A stretch of DNA of 64,000 nt, taken from assembly GCF_002155425.1 (NCBI RefSeq), contig NZ_MUYG01000008.1:62001-126000 (forward strand), written 5' to 3'. The translations under genes and the position numbers were made by a program. The stretch comes from Erythrobacter donghaensis (GTDB taxonomy: Bacteria > Pseudomonadota > Alphaproteobacteria > Sphingomonadales > Sphingomonadaceae). Shown piece by piece: positions 34,367 to 43,439 of the stretch. Numbering within the stretch: the first letter of the stretch is position 1; each line of letters opens with the position of its first letter. The notes beneath the pieces are model-generated. The model was not told the DNA's origin and searched no databases. It saw nothing but the letters and a program-made list of their open reading frames with translations.

Positions 34367-35869
34367 TCACACGAGCGACGCAATTGCCCACACCACGCCG
34401 ACGATCAGCACCACCCCGGCGAGGTCGATCAGCAGCCCTGCGCGCACCATCGATTCGATCCGGATGCGGCCCGTCGCCCAGGCGATGGCGTTGGGGCCGG
34501 TGCCCGCGGGAAGCATGAAGCCCCAGCTCGACGCCAGCGCCGCGGGTAGCGCGAGCAGCACCGGATCGGCCCCCAGTGCCACCACCAGCGCCGCCACCAC
34601 CGGCATGATTCCGGTCGCGGTGGCGACATTGCTGGCGAATTCGGTCACCACGATCACCAGCGCCACCACGGCGAGCGCGATCGCGATCAGAGGCCAGCTG
34701 GCGAGCGGGAGCAAGGCCTGCCCGATCCAGTCGGCGAGGCCCGAAGCCTGCATCCCGCCCGCCAGCGCGAGCCCCCCGCCGAACATGAAGATCACGCTCC
34801 ACGGCGCGCGCTCGGCCTCGGGCCAGACCAGCAGCGGGCGGCCCGTGCCGTCGGGCAGCAGGAACAGCGCGAGCGCGGCGATCACGGCGATCGTCCCGTC
34901 GCCCCACGCGCCCTTGGGCAGCATCGGAGCCACGAGCGGCTGCGTGACCCATGCGAGAAAGGTCAGCCCCACCAGCAACGCGACCCGCATCTCGGGTGCG
35001 CTCCAGGCAGCCTTCCCGGCCATCGCGGCGCGGGCGGCGGCGAGGTCGAAAGGATGCTCGGCCACGCGCTGCACCCGGGCGATGATCCCCGCCGCCAGCG
35101 GCACCGCCAGCAGCACCAGCGGCACGCCATAGAGCGACCACTGCGCAAAGGTGATCCGCACCCCGGCAATCTCGTCAAGCAGGCCGACCGCGATCGCATT
35201 GGTGGGCGAGCCGACAATCGTCCCGAGCCCGCCGATGCTGGCGGCAAAGGCGATCCCCATCGGCAGGGCGCCGAAGAGGCCATCTTGCCGGGTCGCTTCG
35301 TCGTCCTGGAGTCCTTGTCGCCCTACCGCTGCGCTACTTGAGGGCGATGCTTGTCGCCCTACCGCTGCGCTACTTGAGGGCGCGCCCCCTTCCAGCACCG
35401 CCAGCGCCATCGGCATCATGATCAGCGCGGTCGAGGTGTTGGAGATCACCATCGAAAGGAGCGCGGCGGCGATCATGAAGGCCAGCAGCAGCCGCGCCGC
35501 GCCGCCTCCCGTGCCCACCAGCCGCAGGATCGCGAGGCTCAACCGGCGGTGCAGCCCGGTGCGCTCGATCGCCAGCGCGATGAAGGCTCCGCCCAGCAGC
35601 AGGAACAGGATAGGCGAGTAATAATCCGCCGCGGTCGCCTCGGCGCTGGCCACCCCGGCGAGCGGCAGGACGACGAAGGGCAGCATCGCGGTCACCGCCA
35701 GCGGCACGGCCTCGGTCATCCACCAGGCTGCCATCCATGCGACCAGCCCCGCGACCAGCCACGCTTCGCCCGCCATTCCGGCAGGCGGCGCGGTCACCGC
35801 CGTCAGCACCAGCGCCAGCGGGCCGAGAAACAGGCCGAACACGCGCGGGCCGATCCGGCGTGCTGTCAT
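34367..35869 (-). CDS. DASS/SLC13-type anion transporter (citrate/dicarboxylate symporter family)
   Basis: The protein has about 500 residues and 11-13 hydrophobic helices. MVISNTSTALIMMPMALAV is the first SNT signature and VVTEFASNVATATGIMPV the second, both defining for the divalent anion:Na+ symporter family. GGLGTIVGSPTNAIAVG is the clamshell segment. Between helices, after ALAVLEGG, a low-complexity insert of about 35 residues (PSSSAAVGRQ repeated, then LQDDEATRQ) interrupts a cytoplasmic loop. It is encoded by a DNA tandem repeat (35314-35382). The substrate is probably a dicarboxylate or sulfate. The ATG at 35869 (GGAAGGG upstream) is preferred over codons 27 nt earlier. Confidence 0.88.
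   Translation of the reverse strand: MTARRIGPRVFGLFLGPLALVLTAVTAPPAGMAGEAWLVAGLVAWMAAWWMTEAVPLAVTAMLPFVVLPLAGVASAEATAADYYSPILFLLLGGAFIALAIERTGLHRRLSLAILRLVGTGGGAARLLLAFMIAAALLSMVISNTSTALIMMPMALAVLEGGAPSSSAAVGRQASPSSSAAVGRQGLQDDEATRQDGLFGALPMGIAFAASIGGLGTIVGSPTNAIAVGLLDEIAGVRITFAQWSLYGVPLVLLAVPLAAGIIARVQRVAEHPFDLAAARAAMAGKAAWSAPEMRVALLVGLTFLAWVTQPLVAPMLPKGAWGDGTIAVIAALALFLLPDGTGRPLLVWPEAERAPWSVIFMFGGGLALAGGMQASGLADWIGQALLPLASWPLIAIALAVVALVIVVTEFASNVATATGIMPVVAALVVALGADPVLLALPAALASSWGFMLPAGTGPNAIAWATGRIRIESMVRAGLLIDLAGVVLIVGVVWAIASLV
35314..35382. repeat. Two identical 33-bp units inserted in frame in the DASS gene
   Basis: The units at 35314-35346 and 35350-35382 are base-for-base identical and separated by ATG. 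The 36-bp period equals 12 codons, so the frame is kept. Each unit contains CGCCCT and AGGGCG as inverted arms, so it can fold into a hairpin. It encodes PSSSAAVGRQ-type peptide in a transporter loop. This resembles palindromic elements that insert into genes in frame, as known in Rickettsia, but the family link is only by analogy. Confidence 0.75.
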
Positions 35870-35959
35870 CCGATCTGGCCCTTCCCCGCGCATCACGGCG
35901 ACAGGCCTATCAGCACGAACGCACGGCCGGCAAGCCGAACCGCCCGCCGCTGGCCCGGA

Positions 35960-37177
35960 TTATTCGACCGCGTTCTGGTTGGGCGGATCGTCCGGCAGGC
36001 TGATATTGGAGACGAACACCCGCCCGGTGCGCTCGCCGCGGCGCTCCATGTTGCGCAGCTTGGTCTCGCGCGCCTGCATCAGGTCGCAGGCCGCGAAACC
36101 GATCTCTTCCGCACAGCCGATCAGCGGATCGTCCATCGCGCCCGGCGCAGATGCGGCGAACAGATAGTTGGGCGGCCGCGCCCCGCCGTGCAGGTCGGCG
36201 ATGTCGTGCTCGCTGATCGTCGCCCTGACCTCACGCGTTCCGGCCAGCATCTCCACCGTGGGCCCTTCGGCGAAGGCGGCAAGATGGCTGCGCAGATCAC
36301 CCTCGAAATCGCGGAAATAGAACGGAGCGACCTCGGCATAGAGGCTTGCCACCTCAAGCCGGTCGCCGCGCATCTGCGTGCCGCGCAGGGAATTGACGAA
36401 GTCCGCCGCCGCGACATCGAGCAGCGAGCTGACATTTTCCGCGTTGAAGGCATGGCGCTGCAATTCCGGCCCGCCGATCTCGCCGCGCCAGAAGCCATAG
36501 ATGACCTTGGGATCCTTCCAGTTGCGGAAGACGATCTCTTCCCGGATATCGCGCAGCGAGACGTGGATACCGCGCAGCGTGATGAACTTGGCGTCATCCA
36601 GCGGCACGCCGCCCACCTTGATCTCGCGCGGTTCGCGCACCGGCCATTCCTTCGCGATCATTTCCATCATCGCGACGTTGTGGAGGTTGAGCCAGAACGC
36701 CAGCTGCTCGTTGCGCGGCAGGGCGGAAATGTCGAGCGTGCCTGCCACACGCTCCAGATCCTCGCGATATTCGGTGAAGCTGTTGATCACATCCTTGTCG
36801 AAGAAGCGGAACAGCACCATCGAGCCTTCCAGCCGGTAACGCGACTGCGGCCCCTGCGCGAGGCGCGAGCCGATCGGCGGATCGGGACGGCGCATCCCCT
36901 GCCGGTTGGACGGGCCCATCGCCACCAGAATGTTCTTCAGCGCGTAATCCCAAACCTCGTAATCAATCGAGTGGCGGATCGGATCGCTGGTGGGTGTGAA
37001 GATCGCCAGCCGATTATCCGACAGCGACGGTCGGGCCTCAGACTGGGCCATTGCGGGCACATAATGGCGATCTTGGGTGTCGGATTGTCGATGCGTCGCG
37101 GGCGCTTCCGCCGCTGCCATCGCAGGCAGGGCCAGCGCGGCGCCAGTCAAAATCAGTTGTGTGAACCTCGAACGCAT
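35960..37177 (-). CDS. DUF547 protein, secreted, paralogue 1 of 4
   Basis: The 405-residue protein has a Sec signal peptide (FTQLILTGAALALPAMAAAEA). The DUF547 core includes LPRNEQLAFWLNLHNVAMME at about 154-173 and KVIYGFWRGEIGGPELQRHAF at about 225-245. It ends in SLPDDPPNQNAVE, a tail shared with its neighbours. DUF547 has no known enzymatic role; its fold has been compared to papain-like or transglutaminase-like proteins. It is closest to the next gene (37270-38469), and even their leaders are alike. It is the last of four tandem copies on this strand. Confidence 0.85.
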   Translation of the reverse strand: MRSRFTQLILTGAALALPAMAAAEAPATHRQSDTQDRHYVPAMAQSEARPSLSDNRLAIFTPTSDPIRHSIDYEVWDYALKNILVAMGPSNRQGMRRPDPPIGSRLAQGPQSRYRLEGSMVLFRFFDKDVINSFTEYREDLERVAGTLDISALPRNEQLAFWLNLHNVAMMEMIAKEWPVREPREIKVGGVPLDDAKFITLRGIHVSLRDIREEIVFRNWKDPKVIYGFWRGEIGGPELQRHAFNAENVSSLLDVAAADFVNSLRGTQMRGDRLEVASLYAEVAPFYFRDFEGDLRSHLAAFAEGPTVEMLAGTREVRATISEHDIADLHGGARPPNYLFAASAPGAMDDPLIGCAEEIGFAACDLMQARETKLRNMERRGERTGRVFVSNISLPDDPPNQNAVE

Positions 37178-37269
37178 AGAATCTCTCCCACCAGATCAAT
37201 CATTCCGTCCGAAAAACAGGATATCTCAAGTCGATAAACCTCACATGAATGCATGTTCATGCAGATAGG

Positions 37270-38469
37270 TCATTCCACCGCGTTCTTGTTGGGAGGATCG
37301 CCGGGCAGGTCGATGTTGGAGAAGAACACCCGCCCGGTCGGCTGGCCTTTGCGCTCCATCGCCTCCAGCTTCCGTTTGCGCGCCGCGATCACGCTGCAAG
37401 CTGCATCGCCCCATGCGGAGGGACAGCCGGGGATCTGAACCGCCATGTAGGCCGGCGGACGCGCACCGCCATGGAGATCCGCAATGTCCGGCTCGCTGAT
37501 CGTCGGGCGGATCTCGCTGGTCCTGGCCAGCAGTGTCAGCACCGGCTCGTCGGCGAAGTCGGTCAGATGGGCGCGCAGGTCGGTCTGGAAGTCGGGGAAA
37601 TAGAAGGGCGCAACCTCGGCATAGAGCTGCGCGACATCCAGCCTGTCGCCCCGCTTCTGCGTGCCGCGCAGGGAGTTGACGAAATCCGCCCCCGCGATGT
37701 CCAGCAACGAGCCGACATTGGCTCCGGTGAAGGCATAGGATTGCAGCTGCGGCCCACCGATGTCGCCGCGCCAGAAGCCATAGATGACCTTGGGGTCCTT
37801 CCAGTGACGAAAGACGATCTTTTCGCGGATATCGCGCAAGGACACCGGGATACCGCGCAAGGTAATGAACTTCGCCTCGTCGAGCGGCACCCCGTCCAGC
37901 TCGATATCGCGCGGCTGGCGCACCGGCCAATCGCGGGCGATCTGCTCCATCAGGGCGACGTTGTGGAGGTTGATCCAGAAGGCGAGCTGTTCGTTGCGCG
38001 GGAGAGTGGAGATGTCGAGCGTTTCGGCCACGCCCTCAAGGTCTCGCCGGTAGTCGGCAAAGCTGGCGATCACGTCGTCGTCGAAAAAGCGGAACAGCAC
38101 CATCGACCCTTCCAGCCGATACCGCGACTGCGGCCCATGCTTGATCCGGGTGGAGGTCAGAGGTTCCGGGCGCGGCGCGCCCTGCCGGTCCGAGGGGCCC
38201 ATCGAGATCAGGATGTTCTTCAGCGCAAAATCCCAGATCTCGTAGTCGATCGTGTGGCGGATCGGATCACTGGTGGGGGTGAAGATCGCGAGCCGATCGT
38301 CCGACAGCGAGGGCCGCGTATCAGCCGGGCCAGACGCCGGGACGTAAGGCGCAGCGGGCGGTTGTGCCCCCGCGGCTTGATCAGGCGCCGCAGCGGTCTC
38401 GGCCGCGGCCATGGTCGGCATGGCGAGGCACGATCCGGCGATCAGCGCGATCGCGACGTTCGACAACAT
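37270..38469 (-). CDS. DUF547 protein, secreted, paralogue 2 of 4
   Basis: This 399-residue protein is very similar to paralogue 1 in its whole length: RPSLSDDRLAIFTPTSDPI, YEIWDFALKNILISMGPSDR, LPRNEQLAFWINLHNVALME and KVIYGFWRGDIGGPQLQSYAF. The signal peptide is VAIALIAGSCLAMPTMAAAE. It ends in DLPGDPPNKNAVE. The 5' leader (ATCTCTCCCACCAGAT followed by AATTG) nearly repeats the leader of paralogue 1, so the duplication included the ribosome binding site. The function is unknown. Confidence 0.85.
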   Translation of the reverse strand: MLSNVAIALIAGSCLAMPTMAAAETAAAPDQAAGAQPPAAPYVPASGPADTRPSLSDDRLAIFTPTSDPIRHTIDYEIWDFALKNILISMGPSDRQGAPRPEPLTSTRIKHGPQSRYRLEGSMVLFRFFDDDVIASFADYRRDLEGVAETLDISTLPRNEQLAFWINLHNVALMEQIARDWPVRQPRDIELDGVPLDEAKFITLRGIPVSLRDIREKIVFRHWKDPKVIYGFWRGDIGGPQLQSYAFTGANVGSLLDIAGADFVNSLRGTQKRGDRLDVAQLYAEVAPFYFPDFQTDLRAHLTDFADEPVLTLLARTSEIRPTISEPDIADLHGGARPPAYMAVQIPGCPSAWGDAACSVIAARKRKLEAMERKGQPTGRVFFSNIDLPGDPPNKNAVE

Positions 38470-38559
38470 GTCATCTCTCCCACCAGATGAATTGTCCGTC
38501 CAAGGCCCCTAATCCGTCAGCCATAATGCCCGAAACAGCACGCATTTCAATCCGCTATT

Positions 38560-39672
38560 CTATTCGATCTCGTTCTTTTCAGGGGGATCGCCGGGCAGAT
38601 CGATATTGCTGAAGGTCACGGTGTAGGTGCGTGGCCGGGTGCGCCTGATATATTCCAGCTTGCGGGCCCGCTGCGCCAGCAGGCCAAGCACCGGGGGGCT
38701 CAGCCGCCCGTCGCGATAGAAGGCCGAAGGCCGCCGCCCGCCGGACAGATCGGCGATGTCGTGTTCGTAGAGGCTAGCCTTTACCGTCTCGGTCCGCGGC
38801 AGCATCTCGGCGACCTTGCCTTCGACATGCGCTGCGAGATGCGTGCGCAGGTCGGCCTCGAAATCGGGGAAGAAAAAGGGTGCGGCCTCGGCATAGAGGC
38901 GCGAGACATGAAGCGTGCCCCCGCGCCGCTCGACACCGCGCCGGGAATTGGCGAATTCGCGCGCGACACTGTCGAGCTGTGCCGAAAGTCCCAATCCCTG
39001 AAACGCGCGGCGCTGCATCGCCGGCCCGCCGATCTCGCCGCGCCAGAAGCCGTAGATCACCGCCGGGCTTCGCCAGTTGGCAAAGACGATCCGCTCACGG
39101 ATCTCGCGTGGCGACAGCGGCACCCCTTTGACCGTGACGAAGCGCGCTTCATCAAGCGGCACTTCTGCCACCATTATCTCGCGCGGCACGTAAACCGGCC
39201 ATGCAGCCCCGATCTGTTCCACCAGCGCGACATTGTGGAGGTTGAACCAGTAGGCAAGCTGCTCGTTGCGGGGCAGGGACTGGATGTCGATCTGATCCGC
39301 CAGCGCTTCCAGTTCGCGGCGGTAGCGGGCGATGTTGGCGATGGTTTCGGCATCCATCACATCGAAGCCGACCATTGCCCCTTCGAGCCGGTAGATCGAG
39401 TTGTGCCCGAACCTGCGCGACCCGCCCGCCCCGCCGGGCGGCATCTTGCGCAGCGGCGGACCCATGGAGACGACATAGGCGGCCAGCGCCTCGCTCCAGA
39501 CGCTGAAATCGAGGCGGTCCTCACGTCCTGATGGGCGAGGTGTGAAGGCAGCAAAGCGGTCATCCGGCACCCTTGCCAGCCCGGCTGCCTCGGGAGGCGA
39601 CGCAAGGGCGTGACCGGGTGCGTATAGCACCGCCGCAGCGATCAGCACTGGCAGGCTATGCTTCGCCACCAC
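38560..39672 (-). CDS. DUF547 protein, secreted, paralogue 3 of 4 (more diverged)
   Basis: The 370-residue protein has a signal peptide (LPVLIAAAVLYAPGHALA) and the same core blocks as its neighbours but with more change: FSVWSEALAAYVVSMGPPLR, LPRNEQLAYWFNLHNVALVE and AVIYGFWRGEIGGPAMQRRAF. It ends in DLPGDPPEKNEIE. It is likely an older duplicate than paralogues 1 and 2. It may share a transcript with its neighbours, since gaps are 90 bp or less. No function is known. Confidence 0.83.
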   Translation of the reverse strand: MVAKHSLPVLIAAAVLYAPGHALASPPEAAGLARVPDDRFAAFTPRPSGREDRLDFSVWSEALAAYVVSMGPPLRKMPPGGAGGSRRFGHNSIYRLEGAMVGFDVMDAETIANIARYRRELEALADQIDIQSLPRNEQLAYWFNLHNVALVEQIGAAWPVYVPREIMVAEVPLDEARFVTVKGVPLSPREIRERIVFANWRSPAVIYGFWRGEIGGPAMQRRAFQGLGLSAQLDSVAREFANSRRGVERRGGTLHVSRLYAEAAPFFFPDFEADLRTHLAAHVEGKVAEMLPRTETVKASLYEHDIADLSGGRRPSAFYRDGRLSPPVLGLLAQRARKLEYIRRTRPRTYTVTFSNIDLPGDPPEKNEIE

Positions 39673-39754
39673 CCCGTTCTCCGCCAGCGGAATCCTGACG
39701 AAAGCAATGTTATCTCGGGCAAATATACCCTTGATGAACGGAGGCGCCGCGCGG

Positions 39755-40903
39755 TTACTCCACCTCGGCCGGTTCGCCCTCAGCGCCCGGTGTGGCGACG
39801 TTGGTCATGGTCACGGTGCCGGTGCGGCCGCGGCGGATGATTTCCTGGAACTTGGTCTCGCGCTCCTTGAGCAGCGCGGCCATGGCCTGCGGGATGCGGA
39901 AGCTCTTCGACATGCCGTCGGTGGTGATGTTGGTGACAGTGGGCTCGCGCACACCGCCTTCGAGGTCGGCGATGTCATATTCGCTCACCACCGGATCGGC
40001 CCCGCGCGTCTGGGCGAGGATCGCGGCGGTCTTCTCGTCGGCATAGCGGGCAAGATGCGCGCGCAGGTCAGCCTCGAAGTTGGGGAAGAAGAACGGCGCC
40101 GCCTCGCGGTAGAATTCCGAGACCTGCAGCGTTCCGCCGCCATCCTGCGTGCCGCGCAGCGAATTGACGAAATCAGTCGCGCCGCGCGCCAGCAGGCGGG
40201 CGACGTTTTCGGCGTTGAAGGCCTCCCGCTGAAGCGAGGGCCCGCCGATCTCGCCGCGCCAGAAACCATACATGACTAGCGGATCGTTCCAGTGGCGATA
40301 GACGATCTTCTCGCGGATATCGCGCAAGCTGAGCTTCACGCCCTCGACCGTGATGAAGCGCGCGTCATCGAGCGGCACGCCATCGATCTTCAGCTCGCGC
40401 GGCTGGCGCACCGGCCAGGCATTGGCAAGCTGTTCGACCAGCGCGACATTGTGGAGGTTAATCCAGTAGGCAAGCTGTTCGTTGCGGCTCAGCGCCTGAA
40501 TGTCGACGATGTTCGCCGTGTTCTCCAGATCCTTGCGATACTCGGTGAAGCTGGCGATCACGTCCTTGTCGAGAAAGCTGAACATCACCCGCGTGCCTTC
40601 CAGCCGGTAGCGCGAGACATGGCCATATTGCCGCCGCGAGCCGAAGCTCGGATCGGGCCGGGGCGCGCCTTCGCGCAAGCTGGGGCCCATCGAGATGACG
40701 ATGTTCTTCATCGCCTCGTCCCAGATCGAATAGTCGATTCCGTCGTTGTTCGGGGTCTTGGACGGCTCGAAGGTCGCCAGCTCGGCCTCGGTCGGAGCGG
40801 CGGCGTGGGCCGGGAGGGCGAGACCGAAGGCGGCACCCGCCAGCAGGGCGGTGCGCAGAAGGTGAGGGGGCAGGAACGGCATCGGGGTATGGTTTCCTGT
40901 CAA
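39755..40903 (-). CDS. DUF547 protein, secreted, paralogue 4 of 4 (first in order)
   Basis: The 382-residue protein has a hydrophobic leader (LLRTALLAGAAFGLALPAHA). Core blocks are YSIWDEAMKNIVISMGPSLR, LSRNEQLAYWINLHNVALVE and LVMYGFWRGEIGGPSLQREAF. Its tail (ATPGAEGEPAEVE) has lost the PGDPPxxN motif of the other three. It lies downstream of infC on the same strand, with a 239-bp gap that carries a strong hairpin and no gene. The function is unknown. Confidence 0.83.
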   Translation of the reverse strand: MTGNHTPMPFLPPHLLRTALLAGAAFGLALPAHAAAPTEAELATFEPSKTPNNDGIDYSIWDEAMKNIVISMGPSLREGAPRPDPSFGSRRQYGHVSRYRLEGTRVMFSFLDKDVIASFTEYRKDLENTANIVDIQALSRNEQLAYWINLHNVALVEQLANAWPVRQPRELKIDGVPLDDARFITVEGVKLSLRDIREKIVYRHWNDPLVMYGFWRGEIGGPSLQREAFNAENVARLLARGATDFVNSLRGTQDGGGTLQVSEFYREAAPFFFPNFEADLRAHLARYADEKTAAILAQTRGADPVVSEYDIADLEGGVREPTVTNITTDGMSKSFRIPQAMAALLKERETKFQEIIRRGRTGTVTMTNVATPGAEGEPAEVE

Positions 40904-41101
40904 GGCCAGCGCCCGCAGAAGGGGTGCCGACGGGGATCGGTTAGGGGCTTGGCAGGGTCAGGACAGGGCTCGCACCCTTCTCTCCCCCACCGGCACGGCA
41001 ATAGCACCGATAAGTGCAACGGTGTTGCCCGTAATCGGTTTCCGTCTGCATCCTGTCGAAAGGACAAGCCGTTGGTCGGCTGAGGTTGTTTGCATGGCGG
41101 C

Positions 41102-41124
41102 GGGTGGCCAGACGCTGGCCACCC
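41102..41124. other. Strong hairpin downstream of infC
   Basis: GGGTGGCC and GGCCACCC pair over a 7-nt loop, 18 bp after the infC stop. There is no T-run on either side, so it is not a canonical terminator. It may stabilise the mRNA end or assist Rho-dependent termination before the DUF547 array. I see nothing else in the 239-bp gap (40904-41142). Confidence 0.4.
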
Positions 41125-41142
41125 GTCATCGCAGGGGTGCGC

Positions 41143-41685
41143 CTATTTGGGCGCGAGCACCATCAGCATCTGGCGGCCTTCCAGCCGCGGGAAGGCTTCG
41201 ACCTTGGCGTATTCGGCAACATCGTCCTGCACCTGCTTCAGCAGATCCATGCCGAGGTGCTGGTGCGCCATTTCGCGCCCGCGAAACCGCAGGGTGATCT
41301 TCACCTTGTCGCCGTTTTCGATGAACTTGTGCACGTTGCGCATCTTCACGTCATAATCATGCGTGTCGATGTTCGGGCGCATCTTCACTTCCTTGATGTC
41401 CTGGGTTTTCTGCGTCTTGCGCGCCAGGTTGGCCTTTTTCTGGGCCTCATAGCGATACTTGCCGACATCGAGGAACTTGCACACCGGCGGGTCCGCGTTG
41501 GGGGACACTTCGACGAGGTTCAGGCCCTTTTCATTGGCCTGTTCGATCGCTTCGCGGGTGTACATCACGCCAAGGTTTTCGCCTTCGTCATCAATGACGC
41601 GGACCTTGGGGACGTTGATCATGCTATCAAAACGAGGGCCGCTTTTTACGGGCGGGGCCATCGAGCGCCGGGGTGGACGTGATAT
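41143..41685 (-). CDS. infC: Translation initiation factor IF-3 (apparent AUA start)
   Basis: The 180-residue IF-3 has [20 protein letters not shown] and [16 protein letters not shown] in the N-domain. The C-domain carries [20 protein letters not shown] and [16 protein letters not shown]. It binds the 30S subunit and checks the initiator tRNA-codon match. The only good ribosome binding site, AGGAGA, stands 8 nt before an ATA codon at 41685. The first ATG (41661) is 24 nt further and has no site. Starting at ATA gives 180 residues, the same as E. coli IF-3, whose gene starts at AUU. Rare starts let IF-3 repress its own translation. Confidence 0.93.
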   Translation of the reverse strand: MSRPPRRSMAPPVKSGPRFDSMINVPKVRVIDDEGENLGVMYTREAIEQANEKGLNLVEVSPNADPPVCKFLDVGKYRYEAQKKANLARKTQKTQDIKEVKMRPNIDTHDYDVKMRNVHKFIENGDKVKITLRFRGREMAHQHLGMDLLKQVQDDVAEYAKVEAFPRLEGRQMLMVLAPK

Positions 41686-41758
41686 GGGGTGTTCTCCTGT
41701 GGTTATGACTTGTCGGGCGCTCCTTAGTCCGAAACGCGCAGCAACGCCAGATGGAGTC

Positions 41759-42466
41759 TTACGCGGCCGCCTGCCATAGCGGAAAGCGCGCAATCTGGCC
41801 GCGTGCGGGCATCAGCGCTTCGATCGCGCGGGCTGGCGACAGCGCGGCGCGGATTTCAGGCGCGGCGGCGTCCATCCCGCCGGTGAGCGTACCGAAAGCG
41901 GGGAGGATCATCCGCTCGGCCCCGCTGCCAGAGCGACCCATGACGGCGCAGGGGCGCGCAATATGGCGGTTGCGGACATTGACCCTGAGCTTGGGGTGAT
42001 AGTGGCCCGACAGCTCGGGCGCGGTCTCTCCGGCGCGGGCTTCATGGCGCAGGATGATCCCGCCCAGTTCAAGCTCGGGCAGGATCGCCCCGCCGAAGCC
42101 CTTGGGCAGCGCCTCGTCATGATTGCCGGTGATCCACACCCAGTCGAGCGACCGGGTCAGCGCTTCGAGCATTCCGGTGCAATGCGCATCGAGCCGCAAT
42201 GCGCCCGCATCATCGTGGAAATTGTCCCCCAGCGTGATCACCCGCCGCGCGCCCGTCTGCCGCACCGCATCGGCCAGCCTCTCGAGCGTGTCGCGGCTGT
42301 CATAGGGCGGGAGCATCTGGCCGCGCTGGGCGAACCAGCTGGCCTTTTCCAGATGGAGGTCAGCAACCAGCAGCGCGCGTTCCGCCGGCCAGTAGAGCGC
42401 ACGCCCCTGCCCCAGCAGAAATTCCTGCCCGGCAAAGGCGAAGGGGGCGAACATAGCGCGAACCAT
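41759..42466 (-). CDS. pdeM: PdeM-type phosphoesterase (ligase-associated DNA damage response nuclease)
   Basis: The 235-residue calcineurin-like metallophosphoesterase carries [13 protein letters not shown] at about 34-46 (DxH), TLGDNFHDD at about 77-85 (GDxxHD), WITGNHDE (GNHD) and a late SGHYHPKL (GHxH). These match the PdeM family, often found with an ATP-dependent DNA ligase and a helicase; neither is adjacent here. The ATG at 42466 is divergent from hemF, with a 102-bp gap that holds both promoters. Confidence 0.85.
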   Translation of the reverse strand: MVRAMFAPFAFAGQEFLLGQGRALYWPAERALLVADLHLEKASWFAQRGQMLPPYDSRDTLERLADAVRQTGARRVITLGDNFHDDAGALRLDAHCTGMLEALTRSLDWVWITGNHDEALPKGFGGAILPELELGGIILRHEARAGETAPELSGHYHPKLRVNVRNRHIARPCAVMGRSGSGAERMILPAFGTLTGGMDAAAPEIRAALSPARAIEALMPARGQIARFPLWQAAA

Positions 42467-42568
42467 GACGGGCCTCTGCCCGCAAATTTTCGGCTTTGCA
42501 ACACAGTCAGCGCTCTTGTGCCCGACGCGCCATCGCCTATGGTGCGCGCGAATGACGGACGGGGATGT

Positions 42569-43426
42569 ATGACGGACTGGACACCTTACACGGAGCGCGC
42601 GCGCACGTGGTTTGAAGACTTGCGCGATCAAATCTGCGCCGAATTCGAGAGCATCGAGCGCGAGGCAGGCTCCGACGCCGCCTTTCAATACACGCCCTGG
42701 CAGCGCGAGGAGGAAGGCAATCCCGACCCCGGCGGCGGGGTGCAGGGGCTGATGAAGGGCAAGGTGTTCGAAAAGGTCGGCGTCAACGTGTCGACCGTGC
42801 GCGGCAGCTTTGCCAAGGAATTTGCGGGCAGCATCAACGGGGCGAGCGCCGAGAACCCCGGCTTTGTCGCCACCGGGATCAGCCTTGTCGCGCACATGAG
42901 CAATCCGCACGTGCCGGCGGTGCACATGAACACCCGCTTCCTCACCACCACCAAGGCATGGTTCGGCGGCGGCGCGGACTTGAACCCCCCGCTCCCCTAT
43001 GAGGAGGACACCGCGCAATTTCACGCGGCGATGAAGGCCGCCTGCGATCCGCACGGGGCCGACTATTACGATCGCTACAGCAAGTGGGCAGAGGAATATT
43101 TCTACATCCCCCACCGGCAGGTGCACCGCGGGGTGGGCGGGCTGTTCTGCGACCATCTGGAATGCCCCGACGATGCGGCATGGCAGGCCAATTTCGCCTT
43201 CATTCAGGACATCGGCAAGCAGTTCCTCGAAGCCTTCCCCGCGATCGTGCGCAAGCGCATGAACCAGCCCTTCGACGCCGCCGACGAGGCGGAGATGTTC
43301 GAATACCGGGGCCGCTACGCCGAGTTCAACCTCGTCTACGACCGCGGCACGATCTTCGGCCTCAAGACCGGCGGCAATATCGACGCGATCCTGATGAGCC
43401 TGCCGCCGCGCGCGACGTGGTCATAG
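42569..43426 (+). CDS. hemF: Oxygen-dependent coproporphyrinogen III oxidase
   Basis: The 285-residue enzyme has PHVPAVHMNTRFL at about 112-124, WFGGGADLNPPLPYEED at about 131-147, and EFNLVYDRGTIFGLKTGGN near the C-terminus, all HemF hallmarks. It makes protoporphyrinogen IX from coproporphyrinogen III using oxygen, in the haem pathway (and bacteriochlorophyll pathway if present). The ATG at 42569 has GGGG just upstream. The gene converges with the GH16 gene, 13 bp apart. Confidence 0.96.
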   Translation: MTDWTPYTERARTWFEDLRDQICAEFESIEREAGSDAAFQYTPWQREEEGNPDPGGGVQGLMKGKVFEKVGVNVSTVRGSFAKEFAGSINGASAENPGFVATGISLVAHMSNPHVPAVHMNTRFLTTTKAWFGGGADLNPPLPYEEDTAQFHAAMKAACDPHGADYYDRYSKWAEEYFYIPHRQVHRGVGGLFCDHLECPDDAAWQANFAFIQDIGKQFLEAFPAIVRKRMNQPFDAADEAEMFEYRGRYAEFNLVYDRGTIFGLKTGGNIDAILMSLPPRATWS

Positions 43427-43439
43427 GGCAAGGCGGCGA

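Noticed and set aside
41102..41124. A rho-independent terminator for infC
   Set aside because: The stem is strong but no T-run follows on either strand, so it is listed only as a hairpin.
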